Shown: one piece after another, positions 36,181-47,800 of the stretch | Position numbering within the stretch: position 1 is the first letter of the stretch | Layout of the letters: the number at the start of each line of letters is the position of its first letter | NCBI GenBank assembly: GCA_905178155.1 | Contig: CAJINV010000005.1 | Span: forward strand, 6,059,974 to 6,123,973 | DNA: 64,000 nt | Origin: Amoebophrya sp. A120 | Lineage: Eukaryota > Sar > Dinophyceae > Syndiniales > Amoebophryaceae | Direction of reading: 5' to 3' | Made by a program: the position numbers and the translations under genes | Notes under the pieces: model-generated | The model's input: only the letters and a program-made list of their open reading frames with translations | Databases searched by the model: none | Told to the model about the DNA's origin: nothing

Positions 36181-39100
36181 TCACGCCGCCGTCTCCCCCT
36201 CTAAAATTTCCACGGCATTTTTCAGCCCCTCAATCTCCTCCTCCCGCCGTTTCTGCCGTTCCTCAAACGAATCCGCCTTGGTTTCACACTCCTCCTTAAT
36301 TTTCGCCACGTATTCCAAAGCCGCGTCCTCTATCCAGGAGAAAACACCCATCCCCATCCACTTTGTCATGCAAAACATGCATAAGCTCCAGTGTTTGCCA
36401 TGCAAAAAATGGATGGGGATGGATGTTTTTCCTGGATATCCTCCGCCTTCACCGCATTGGTTTCATCCTGCTCCGCGTCGTTGATTCCCGTGTTTAACTG
36501 TTCAATTTCTCCCTGGTAACCCTTAATCGTCTGCTTCGTCGTGGCCATATGGAAGCGTCAGGATTGAAATCGTCAAAGTTGAAAATAAAATTTTTGTATT
36601 GCATAAAACGCAATGCACAAGGTGCCTGTCTTGCAAGGGTGGCAAGCGAGGCCGACTGTAAGCCTGTTTGGGGTCTGCGATAGAGCTGCTAAAGCAGCAT
36701 AACCAAAGCAGTCTTCTCTGTCCAAGCAGCATGACAAATTGGATTTCAATACTGCCAAAATTTGTCATGCGCCACTTGAAACCTGTGTTCCAACTGGCAT
36801 CCATCTGATGCATGGCAAATCATTTCAACTTTGACGATTTCAATCCTGACAGATCCATATGCCAGTTCGACTTTGTAATCCTGCGTTTTCTGTTCAAACT
36901 GGGACTTCAACGACTGTTCTAAATTCTGCACGTCAATTTTGGACTTCGCGAAATCCGCCTCCGCGGTTTCCAACAGCGCGATCACCGAATCGGCCACGTT
37001 GGTGGTGGACACCCGGGACTTCGTACTCGTTTGCATCTCTGTGTTAGAACTTTCCTGCAACAACAAGGCCGATTCCGTCCCCTCGGCGAAGTACTCCTGC
37101 AAAACCTGGATCGCCTTCCCGCACGCTTCTTCGTTCGCCATCGCGGTCGCGATCTCCTCCTCGTTTTGCTTCTTGTTTTTCGCCCGCATGGCGGTGATTT
37201 GCTCGACATCCGCGTTGATCTCTTCGATTCTCTTCTCCAGTTGTGAAATCGTTTTCTCCAATTTCGGATGCATGGCAAAAGTACCGTACTCGTAGAGGTA
37301 GAAATCGCAGCTATCGTGCCCATGCATCACAGATCTATCTTGGTGCGCTAACCAGCATTACAAATTTCCTTTTTCATGCTGACCAAATTATTTGTGATGC
37401 GATTTCTACTAGTACGAAAAAAAAATTTTGGAAGGCATATTTCGTCTTGTCTGCCATCGCTTTCTCTTTCCGCATGGTGAGTTTCTCGCGTTCCTGCTGC
37501 TTTTTCTTCAAGTCCTTCTGCCCCTTCGCAGATTCTTTTTTGCAGTACGCGTTCTTGTCGTTTTCTTCCGCCGTTTATGAGAGTGCACAAGAACTCCCCC
37601 CCCCCTCGTCATTTGTCACGCAAAATACCAACCCCAAGCGCTGCTGCGTGGTACTGTTTGCATGACAGATTCCGGAAACCCAAACAGTACTACAATAGAC
37701 GCATGAACTTGTCATGCACAGGCTCCACAGGTGGTGGGGGTGTCTGTATTGCTTTCCATACAATTACAAATGAGGAGGAGGGGGAGTTGCACACTGTCAT
37801 ACCATTTCTTTCTCTAATTTCCCAATCATGTTCGAGATCATCTGTTTCACCTTCCCAAACGGGTCCTCCGCAATGCGGATGGAGAGCTGGTACAGTTGCG
37901 TTTGCGTTTGGCTCGTCTGTTTGCTACTATTTCCATTTGATGTTCTTCCGCTTTGCTCCTGCTGCAGCCACTTCGCAGCCAGTTTCTGCAGGTAGATGCT
38001 CGCAGCGGTCTGTCGCTGCAGCTGTTCGGTTGTCGACTTTATTTGCGCTTTGGTGCCGCTAGTGAGTTGTGTTCTTGCCTGGACTTGCAGGAAAGATGAT
38101 ACCGCAGCGCCTGCTAGTTGATGTCCATCAAGAACTACATCACTACTGCTTTCTTGCAAGAAATCGGGTGCATTCTGCAAAATCTCCATTGCCGTGTTGA
38201 GCGCCTTTAACTCCGCAGCGAAATCCTCCTGTTCCTCGTGGAACTCCTTCGTCGCAATCCGGCACTTATGCTGTGCAAAAGTATCGCACTCGTATAAATG
38301 GCGCAGATCTTGCATTACAAATTTCTTTATCAAGGCAAATCAGCATTACAAATTTTATTTCTCATGCTAAGGAAATTTGAATGCATTTATACGAGTGCGA
38401 TACTTTTGCAGTTCATAGCACTTCGTTTCCGAGTCCTCCAATGTTTTCAAACACTTTTTGACTTCCTCCTCCAACACCGCAATCTTCTCTTCTGCCTTCG
38501 CCAGCTTCTCTTCATTCGTCGCTTTTTTCGTTTTTTCCCGCTCGATCAGCGTTTTAAGATTTGCGACGTTGTTGGTTAGTTGTTGAATCAACAATTGCTT
38601 CTTCATCGAGTTCTCGGACCATTCCTGTTGCCTTTGGTTCTTACTCGCGATTTCGTCTTGCAGGAACTTTTCAAACAGGTCATATCACAGGAAAAAGTGT
38701 TACCGTTAACGGAATAGAATTTGTGATGCAGCAATGCATCACAAAACGTGTCAGAATTTGTCATGCGTGGCATGCATATTGGGCTACATTTGTGATGCCT
38801 GACTGCAATCTGTGACAACCGTTAACGTTAACACTTTTTCTTGCGATAAGTCAATGACCCCACTCATCCCGGAATCCGTGTCCAACCCTTTATCGACCGC
38901 TTGGGGCTGCTGGAGAAGTAAAGCGCTGTACTTTTCCTGTTTTTTCAGCGAAACAGACGATGCTTTGGTGATCGCGGAGAGAGCGACTTGGACCGAATCT
39001 AATGCTTTCTCCTGGAGTTGCAGGAAGGATTTCTTTTCGCCAGATCCCCCTTCTTCCTCCGACGTACTACTTTTCGCCTGCTTCATCGTCAGCGCCCGAA

Positions 39101-39623
39101 TCGCCCGTCGCACCATGTCGATGGTTTGGCTGGACTCTTTGTCCAGTTTTGCAAACTCTTGCTTCTCTTCCCCGAAAAGCTGTTTCTCACTCGCGAGCTG
39201 CTTCGTCACCTGTTGTTCCTTTTCTGATGTTGCGGAGATCACACTTCCAGCCTTTTCCACTAGAGATGATGCCTCCTGCTTATCCGCTTTTTGGGTTTTC
39301 AAACTTGTCTTCAAAACAGCGAGCTCCTTCTGTTCCTGGATTTTCGTTTGTTCGCATTCCTGCTCGAGTTCATCCTGCTCTTCCCTGGCAATTTTCGACT
39401 CTTTCTCTGACTGCTGCCGCATACCTTCCAACATCTTGATAACAGGCGCAATGCTGCCGCCGGGCTTGGTGGTCAGGGTGGCTTCGGTTGTTTGAAGCAA
39501 GAAAACACATGTTGCCGCGGCCAAGGAGCAAGCAACGGAACCACGACGAAACGAAGACATGGCGGTCATCTTCTTTGCTCCTAATGCTGGCCGATTCATA
39601 CCACCAGGTCGTGGGGGCGACAT
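36181..39623 (-). CDS. Secreted coiled-coil protein, trichocyst-matrix-like
   Basis: A 764-codon protein. A hydrophobic signal (MSSFRRGSVACSLAAATCVF) follows three possible in-frame ATGs. The mature part starts TLTTKPGGSIAPVIKMLEGM and is Glu/Lys/Gln-rich with long heptad-like stretches throughout. It ends EEIEGLKNAVEILEGETAA. This signal-plus-coiled-coil design is seen in alveolate trichocyst matrix and other secretory-granule proteins; the assignment is by style, not by a diagnostic domain. Exons: 39623-38849, 38682-38418, 38266-37802, 37575-37434, 37277-36860, 36547-36439, 36330-36181. All six introns are inverted-repeat elements of five or more families, and none is GT-AG. The total is divisible by three only when one repeat copy per element is removed. 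A seventh element lies across the stop codon region (36085-36180). Confidence 0.7.
36331..36438 (-). mobile_element. F8 mini-introner in coiled-coil gene
   Basis: 108 bp flanked by TCCTC; arms AACATCCATCCCCATCCA and inverse. Confidence 0.92.
36548..36859 (-). mobile_element. F2 introner in coiled-coil gene
   Basis: 312 bp; flanks GGCCA/TGCCA. Removal joins YKVELATTKQTIKGYQ in frame. Confidence 0.9.
37278..37433 (-). mobile_element. F1 introner with rebuilt end in coiled-coil gene
   Basis: About 156 bp. The F1 arm is intact on one side, but the other terminal arm is replaced by an A/T run (CGAAAAAAAAATTTTGGAA). A GGCA repeat flanks it, and excision is in frame. Confidence 0.75.
37576..37801 (-). 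mobile_element. F9 introner in coiled-coil gene
   Basis: 226 bp; flanks CCGTT/CCATT. Arms AGTGCACAAGAACTCCCCC and AGGGGGAGTTGCACACTGTC. Only copy in the window. Confidence 0.85.
38267..38417 (-). mobile_element. F1 introner in coiled-coil gene
   Basis: 151 bp flanked by GCACT; removal joins SETKCRIATKEFHEE. Confidence 0.92.
38683..38848 (-). mobile_element. F4-like introner with GTTAACG arms in coiled-coil gene
   Basis: 166 bp; flanks GGTCA/AGTCA. Starts TATCGCAAGAAAAAGTG like F4, but the arm continues TTAACGTTAACGGTT, perhaps a separate family. Confidence 0.85.
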
Positions 39624-40862
39624 CTTGCAGAAGCAGTCGTGGCCACGAGGCTACGGAACGATTGTATATTAGCTGTGTCAGAACTCCACTTAGCCGTAGA
39701 CGTCGCTCATCAGCACTCGTCACTCAAACATGCGGTCGCTCTCTCAGAATCGTAAATAAATCGGTCCTGTCAAAAATGGACCTACACACAACTTGGGGAT
39801 CTTTTACCGACATCACGCACACACAACTGTTTTTGCGTGTGACGTCCGCTGGCGCGAACATGACTCCACCGTGGAGCGAGTGCGATCCGCACGTCGCACC
39901 GCTGTTCTTTCGACGACCTACGCAACGCCGGGTTTGTAGTTTTTTTCTTTCTGAGACGAGAAGCAACTGAGGGACAAAAATTTGTTTCGCTTTTTGTTTT
40001 GGAAATTGTCTATGAGGAATGCTGGTTGCGAAACTACTACATTTAGTGGGTGAAGTATATAAAAATGGCCGTCATCGGACAAAGAGTTCTTTGCTAAAAA
40101 GCCGAAGAACTCCTCTACTGCCTAAAAGATTGGAACGTAGTTTATCGCACTACACCACAAAGAGCAGCTAAGTACAACTTCTACACTACAACAGCACTAG
40201 TAGAGCGAGCTCCGCTTTCAATTTCTAAATTCATCCCACGTGGCTGTTTGCGATAGCAGGTTCTAGATTTCGAGTTATCGCGTCGTGAAGATCATAAGAA
40301 AACCTATAATCAATCTTGTCTTCACACCTGTTCGCTACTGCAATAACCAGTGGGACTATGATGAAGAACTACTACCTCCTCGTTTCTAATATGCTAGTGT
40401 CTACAACCTCTACACCACTGCGACAAACAGGGATACTGCTTGCGAATAGCAGGGATGCGGGGGAAGAAACAAGTAGCTCAGCCCTAGGTGATGAATAAGT
40501 AGCTGCTGCCGCCCTTCTCACAACTACAGCTGTCGTTTGAGTTGCTTTTGGCTTGGGGCCTAGCAGGTTTTTCGGAATGGAAAAATTTCTAAAATTGAAG
40601 TAGTTAGACTCGGTGATATGCATGTCTGACAATGCACTTATCCAGAAGGACAAGAATGGCTTCGAAGATAAGTGTGATAATTATGCAAAATTGTAATTCA
40701 GAAAAAAGTGTGTATTGTTGTTGTAAATTGAAAAAAATGTAACTAAGTAAAAACGGTAGTACAAAAAGAGTACTTAGCTGCAATAAATTTGAACGGACTG
40801 AACCCCAGTACCAAAAATCGAACAATCTATGATCTATCCATGACATGTTGACCAGAAAATCA
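39624..40862 (+). other. Intergenic, no supported gene
   Basis: 5' flank of the coiled-coil gene and 3' flank of the KDEL-receptor-like gene. AT-rich with several short ORFs; nothing recognisable. Confidence 0.5.
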
Positions 40863-42328
40863 TCATACCCAGTTATGCGCCCCGTCGTAGTCGATCGTCA
40901 TTTCGCTTTCCTTCCTCCCCAGTAGCGTATTTGCGGCTTTGCTCTTGATGTAAAAGTAGATGAAGTCCGATAATATGAGCAGGTTAAAAAACTCCGTGGC
41001 AGTCGCCATGTTGTGGTTGTGTGGTGACCAGCCGTTCACCGTTGGGAAGAGCAGCCAGAAGGTAAGGGTGCAGAATTTTGCTATACCCTGGAACATGAGG
41101 AAGTCACCGAGAAGCACCGGAATCTTCTTTGTCTTGTACAGCATCAGGAGTTGGGGGAGGACGGACATAATCTGTAAGTGGTTTTTTGGTGGTGGGAATC
41201 ATTCGGACTGAGAAACAGAAATTGAAAGCAGCAAAAACTTTTCGTTGTTGCATGATAGAAACAGACACAGATGAATGTCTTTTCAAAAAGGAAGTAGAGT
41301 ATAAAAACTTCGTACATCTGCATGACAAAATCACTTCAAATTTCTCCGTATAAGTACTATACCTGAACAATCTCGCAAATGCTGCAGAGCATGCACAAAG
41401 AGAACGCGAATGGCACGTCCCCATCCGCCGTGATGATCGAGCACCTCGTGACTGACCAGAAACAGGCCACAATCGCGGAAAACACCAGCAAGCCCCCGAA
41501 CTGGACGAACAACGTGTCGTGGTATTGTTTGGGTAAAATCCGCTTCAGAAACGCCCGGCCGAAGACGTCATCCGCAAAATCTTCTTTAATCGAATTACTG
41601 ACACAATACAAAGCAACGGTGGTGACCACCCCCATAAACACCGCAAACCCGTCCACGATCAAGTAGATGAACGGGGGAAAAACCTCCGGGGAATAGTGGA
41701 TCCCGAAAATGTGACTGCAGGAATGGAGACACCGGCCCGCGGCGAACCCGAGAAAAGACTGGAGGGACACACCCCTCGGCCCGCGTCGTTTTACCGAATG
41801 GAAGACGCAGTAGAAGGCGAAAAACCCGCAAACGTCGGAGACCAGGATGAGAAAGTCGAGGAAAAGGAGGCCGAAAAAGGACGGTGGCGGCTCGTCTTCC
41901 TCCTCATGCTGCTGTTCTTGCTCCGCTGGCTTTTCTGATGTTGCTGGTGTTGCTTTGCCGAGAAGCTGATGCGCCTGGTAGAGTATCACATGCAAAAATG
42001 TCTGGATCTGGAAGATTGCGAGATTTGTCATGCTTGTTTGGCATGACAAAAAAGTTTGTGATGCGTGTCGAAGAAGAGACACTTCCGCCTGTCATGCAAA
42101 AACGCAGCTTCTCATGCGAAAAACGCAACACAAAGAACTGCAGATTTTTTTCATGCTTGGCTCTGCAGCATTACAGAGCACTCACTATTTTTCCCAAGAC
42201 AGCACTACAAGTTTCCAGACCCAGACATTTGTACAACCCATATAGAGGGTGATCAGGAGGGGGAGAACCCGCTGGGCGAGCCGCCTGCTCGTCGTGGCAG
42301 TAGAGATCATACTGCGGGGGGAGAGCAT
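40863..42328 (-). CDS. KDEL-receptor-like (ERD2 family) multi-span membrane protein
   Basis: A 336-codon protein from ATG 42328. Exons: 42328-42243, 41983-41363, 41171-40863. The first intron is an F3 element with repeat TAGAG; the second (41172-41362) is GT-AG. After an acidic stretch there are about seven hydrophobic spans. Motifs typical of ER-lumen retaining receptors are visible: RGPRGVSLQSFLGF near the first loop, CEIVQIMSVLPQLLMLYKTK matching the family's 'LPQL-ML-KTG' segment, and a final FFNLLILSDFIYFYIKSK matching the 'YCDFFYLY' span. Family members return K/HDEL proteins from Golgi to ER. This protein is longer and divergent (extra N-terminal acidic region, C-tail ending DYDGAHNWV), so it may be an ERD2-like paralog and not the canonical receptor. 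Confidence 0.6.
41984..42242 (-). mobile_element. F3 introner in KDEL-receptor-like gene
   Basis: 259 bp flanked by TAGAG; removal joins LLITLYQAHQLLGKA. Confidence 0.9.
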
Positions 42329-44648
42329 CTTCAGCTTCTGTTGTAGGAAGTCGTGGATGAGAAACTACGATGCTTCAAAATTACAGCTGGGGTTCTTACT
42401 AGTACATACAGCTACCGAGGATTTTAGGATTTTTACACAGGAACAAGGACAAGGTTCAGAATAGGGGACAAGAATAAACTATTTCCGGGTGGAAAAAGTC
42501 AAATTCTTGCTGTGTTGAGGTTGTATCATAGAAGAAGTGTGAAGTGGAAAAAAGTGTTTTCTTTCTTACGTTCATGTACGTCGCAGACGACAAGACTACA
42601 AAGCAACGAGAAGTGGTGGACGATCACGACGTCGTAGTACACGAGCGATGAATTCCTACTGGACGAGTTCATTATAATTCATCCTGCTGAAGAACGAACC
42701 GACTGTACAACCAGAGCAAGGAAAATCAGACGATAAACTCAGGCTGTACGAGGAAAATCCGATGAACTTAGTTGCTGCACGAAAACTACATGTTGCTGCA
42801 CGAAAACTACATAGGCAAAGACGCATTACCGAGGAGTCGACAAGATTCAGATTGTGACATCTCGTTTTGAAAACGCATCATGAACCGATGAGTGGGCAAC
42901 TTGATTTTGGACAAAATTGAAACTGCCTGGTGTCCACACTTCACAGGAATCACGCCTGCGAACCGACAAGAGGAGCTGCTTCTAGGCGAGTGAATCGCGG
43001 TACATGAGAAGAACAGACCACCACTCGAAGTGATGCACATTGAGGGCTCAAGTTTCCTACAGGGGCAAAGGTAAAGCTTCACTTGTTTTTCTTCTTTCAT
43101 CAAATTACTGCTTCAAAGCCATTCTTCACAATCAACAAGCCTCCTAGAAGCACAAGAAGCTCACGTCGTTTGGTCTTGCGCACACAGCGCCCCCTTCGTG
43201 AAAAACGATGACATCAATGCTTTTGGTCTTGCGGTGAATAAGATGACAGGTTCTTTGTAGTCAGGCAGAAATCTCATGAGTTTGTAATGCTCAGTGCGCA
43301 TGCCCCGCGTGGAAGCAACACTCACCAAACATAAAAATGCTCATCCTGGCGTTCTACGGCGGTCCTGGAATAGAAGCAACACAACCTTGCCTTTACAATG
43401 CATGGAAGCAAACGTGCTATTGATCAGTATGGCAGAATTCTCCATGTTCCTCAGGGTTCCAAACGGTTTTAACCGCGAAAAACTCGGGAAGAACCGCGAA
43501 GTAGGAAGGTAACATCCTTTTTGTTATGCTAGTAACGACCAATACCAACAATAGCATGGCAGAATCAAGCAGGCATAGCAAAAACACATCTCAGAAATCT
43601 CATGTAGACAAAGGTTGGACGGTTCAGCGAGAGCGCTCTGCGGAGAGCAAAACACCCCCTCACGACCTGATCCGATGGAGATTTCATCCTAGCTTCAGTT
43701 CAAGTTCTTTTTCGCTTATCTTCTACGTAGTAATGCGAATGTAACTTTTCGTCGTGCTGTCGCGCAATACAAATATCAGATGTCAATTCCTCCGCAGGCG
43801 GTTGAATGTAGCATAGAGCGGAAAAACCGTCCGCTTAACGCCGGTATCCAGTGCAATAGGAGAAACCACAGCACAAGATAGACATTCCAAAGTTCCTCAT
43901 CATTTACATTTTGTTGTAGTGGAATCATACATGACGTTGACAAGGTCATTTACATTTTTTCGTGCGGAAACTAGCATGAGAAACGGAACATCAATTTGCC
44001 TTGTTCCAATGCCGCCCTGTGCCGCTAGGTTATTGAGAAAAATCCTACCAGCTACACAAAGGCCTGAAAATTTTTTATTGCGCTGAATGAATCCCGCAGT
44101 CACACGAAGAAGTGGTGAAAACGGGCTAGTAATAGCGCTGATTTCGTCGTACTCGGAAGGAGGATCGAATCGTCGTACTCAGAAAGCGATTTTCACATCG
44201 TGCACATGAGATCGTAGTCGTACTCGTAGAACACTTCATCTTGCGGATTAATACAGAATAAAGGTTTACTAGGTAGAAGTGCATGTGATCGCAAGGTGTG
44301 TGCGCCGCAAGGGAAGTCTTCAGAAGGGGAGATCCATCGGAGAATACGATAGTGGAAAAAAACTCGGAAGAGATTGTGAGCAAAGATGCGGCAGCGGACG
44401 CGAAGCGGTACTGAACTGGTCGTGGAGCACGGCGGAATCGGAACAGTCAAACAAGCGTAGCCGCCAGCTTGCCGCACAAGTCTCTGGTCGGGCGCCTCAC
44501 GAACGGCGCAATTATACAAACACAGAAGGGAGAATTCTCGTTCAACAGCTGCACGCCCTTGCAGGAATACAACGGAAAATAGCGTCAGTCTAGTGCTTGC
44601 AATACAACAAATTCGTCTGTTCAGAAAAGATGAGTGCTACCACCACCT
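42329..44648 (+). other. Intergenic, 2.3 kb, no supported gene
   Basis: Contains a short direct repeat (TTGCTGCACGAAAACTACAT twice, about 42773-42811). Small ORFs on both strands lack features. Confidence 0.5.
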
Positions 44649-44827
44649 TCAAGATAGACACCTTGAGTGCACTATGAACTGCAAAAGTATCGCACTCGTA
44701 TAAATGCATTAGCATTACAGATTTCCTCAGCATGAGAAACATAATTTGTCATGCTGTTTTACCGTGGGATGGAGATTTGTAATGCATAGCTGCAATGGGT
44801 ACGAGTACGACACTTTTGCAGTTCATA
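44649..44827 (-). mobile_element. F1 introner, last intron of actin-like gene
   Basis: Element 44673-44827 (155 bp) flanked by TGCAC on both sides. Ends are TATGAACTGCAAAAGTATCG and its reverse complement-like partner ending GCAGTTCATA. Removal restores the C-terminus VVHSRCLS. The listed span also covers the 19-nt last exon. Confidence 0.9.
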
Positions 44828-47800
44828 TGCACCACACCACTCCCGTGATCCTCGTATTCGTTCGGCCAAACGCACATCTTGGTGAAATTTGGCATGCCAG
44901 CCAGCACCGCAGCGCCCTTCCACACCACCTGTGAAGGTTTATTTAGTGCTGGGGATCGATGACGACGAGGTGCAACAGTTTGCCATGCGATATCTGCATT
45001 TCTTCTTTCTCATGCTGACAACTATGCTATTGTGTAAGCTAAAGCTTTTGTCAGAAAGGACGCCACAAGGGTTTTTTCATCACAATTTGCATTGCAAATA
45101 AGACAAAGCATTGCGAATCGATATGTGGTTCATCATGGTGAGTGCGCATGACAGGCACGCCGAATGTAGCCAGATACTATCAGGAGGGGAATCCATCTTG
45201 CATCATCTCCATCACAGCCGAGAGGCCGCAACGAATCATGACAAAGCATTGCGATATAAAGGACGAGTCATCATGAATTATTCTGGCCTTAGATTGTTGT
45301 GCACGCAGTGTTGCTCTGGGTCAAAGTGCGCGAATTCACAGACGATTAGTATGCCACAGAGTCAGGAGGGGAATCCATTTTACATCACCTCTGCACAAGA
45401 CTTGCATCATGCGCAAATCATGACAAAGCATTGCGATATAAGAGGACGAGTCATCACGATAGTGGCAAAACTAGAAGACCTGGAGGAGAAATTGAGGTTA
45501 CATATAGACGACTTATGTAGAACTATCAGGAGGGGAATCCTATTTTGCATCAACTTTGCCTTGATCAATACAACCAAATGCAAATCATGACAAAGCATTG
45601 CGATATAAGAGGACGAGTCATCATAGGAGGTCGACGCTGTACTAGGGACTCATATAACACACCACAGCATGATGAGACATAAAGTTTGTAGTGCGGATTT
45701 ACCTTAGAAAAAGGATTTGTGATGCATGATCGCAATTGCATAATTTGATCAGAAGCTAATACTTGCCAAAAGAGTTCTCGACATTCTTCTCTTCCGAAAG
45801 GAACGTGAAAAGTTTATCATCATGGTAGCTTCTCATGCGGAGCGCTGCATGGCAGACGGGTACTGTATTGCACAAAAGCGATGTCATTAAATCTGTCAGA
45901 CAAGGCTGAAACTGTTTTGAGATGTTTCGTCACGATAGGAGTCGCCTCCAGTCGGATCTACTATCTAATTCATTGTGTCATCATGGAGTGAGTGCTGTGC
46001 ATGGAAGATGTACAAGTGACGGCTTCTAGGTGGACGTGGAAACAGAAATATTGGATTGGGCTTCCTTATGATCAGACATACGGACAGCAGAACTGTCCGG
46101 CGGATCGCTTACTCTGCACGGGCGTGGCACAAAACCGCGCCCAGAACTAAGTGCGAATGGCTCAGAAAATCCAGAAGTCATCATAGGGTCGCGCGTTTCC
46201 GTTTCAGGCCGCGTGATGTGAACTAATGCAAATACAAACACAGCATGGCGAAAAATATCCTCGAAAAGAAGTAGTCTTTATCAGGTTTTCAGTTTTGTCG
46301 TGTAAAGAATTCTTCACGGACAAAAGACAGCGTTACTAACGCCCCCTTTCAAATCTACAGAAAAAGGGTGTTGTGTAAATTGATCATCATAGTGACAACA
46401 CTTCTTTCGAGGAAATCAAGAACATTAGCATTTGCCATGCTAGAAAGCGCTACTGGAGGTCTACTTGTGATGCAAAATCTGCAATGAATAGTCAGAGGTA
46501 ATCGAAAGTTTTGTCCTCAGCTGCCCTGGGCGAACAGGGCTCGGATCTAGTAGCTGATTTGAATTCCTCATCATAGTGAAAAATTTCAACTTTGTAATGC
46601 GTCACGAGGTAGAGAATAATGCTCTGTAGTGCAGCAGTAGCATGTGAACTTATCAGAATTGCAGACGACCAAAAGTAGTTGTCCCTCAGATATAGGTCCG
46701 TAGAAGCAAGAACTGATGAAAGCCCGGTCAAGGGACACCAGAATTCGCAACCACAGGACCGTAGATCAGGAAGGATTTGGTTGATGTTGTGCATTCATCA
46801 TAGCATGAGGAATAGATCAGAGCTGGGAGATTCTGCATGACAAAGACAAAGACAAAACAAACAGGTAGAAGTAAAATAAGAAGTAAAGCCAATTTTTATA
46901 CGTATCGCCTCTCGTCCGGTAGTAGCACTCGCGGTTCGCACTTGGACAACCCTGCAGTCAGCTTCACTAGCTCGGATTGCAGCCGGTTTGGTAAGTTCGG
47001 GAACAACGTCGTACCGCCAGAAAGGACAATATTCCGGTACATGTCCTTCCGCAGGTCGATATCGAGCAATTTGATGCACTTCGCTATCTGGTCCGGAAGC
47101 GGAAGGGCTTCGCGACCTGATAGGATAGTACAGCGTAGTTCGTGAAGGTGAACAAATCTGTGTTGCAAGGGAGAAGCGCAGATCTTGATCTACCACCTCT
47201 AGGGAAGGTGCCACATGACATCAACTAGGCGAAATTATACGTTTATATCACAAACTGTCAGTCCTATCGATTCTTCAGTAAAGTCCACACCTTAGCAACG
47301 CGAAGCCGCTTGATTTCGGTTGCCAAGCGTTCAAAAACATCTCATCATGATTTTGTGTTGTTCCTGATCCTGATTCCGCACGACAAGCGCACGCCGTGCA
47401 ATCTATGCAATACAAGTCTTTGTCAGTCCTATCGATTCTTCAATACCAGTCCGCATGAGGCAACGCAAAGTTGCCTTTGGTTGCCAAGCGTTCAAAAACA
47501 TTTCATCATGATAATGCCGTTTGCGCACGAGAAAATATCACACCCCAACACTTCCAGCATGACAAAGTCACAGTGACAGTGGTAAAGTAACATTAAGTAC
47601 CTATCAGCATTGGCTGGAACAATGGCTCTGGCGTCATAAACCGTTCCTCATTGAGCGTGACCGTATTGCCATCCGGCATCACAAATTCCATTTCCACCGA
47701 ACCATCCGTAGCAGCTTTCGCTTTTTCCTGCTGCAGATCAAGCGCAACCTGTATTGCATTTCTCGTGTGACAGATCTGATTTGTGATGATTCTGGATGAT

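Larger units (their letters stand above)
45051..45626 (-). repeat. Tandem array of four snoRNA units
   Basis: Units at about 45051, 45180, 45362 and 45526 repeat with 130-180 bp spacing. The three right-hand units share TCAGGAGGGGAATCC and GACAAAGCATTGCGATATAA on the plus strand, evidence of local duplication of one snoRNA gene. Confidence 0.88.

Noticed and set aside
37576-37801. CRISPR-like or satellite explanation for the recurring TTGTGATGC/GCATGACAAA motifs across the window
   Set aside because: The motifs occur only inside inverted-repeat elements bounded by target repeats, not in regular repeat-spacer arrays.
46492-46794. Minus-strand ORF with [17 protein letters not shown], like the Arp2 C-terminal region
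   Set aside because: A better actin C-terminus ([11 protein letters not shown] ... VVHSRCLS) lies at 44649-44928 with proper splice sites and gives a length divisible by three. The ORF overlaps snoRNA candidates.
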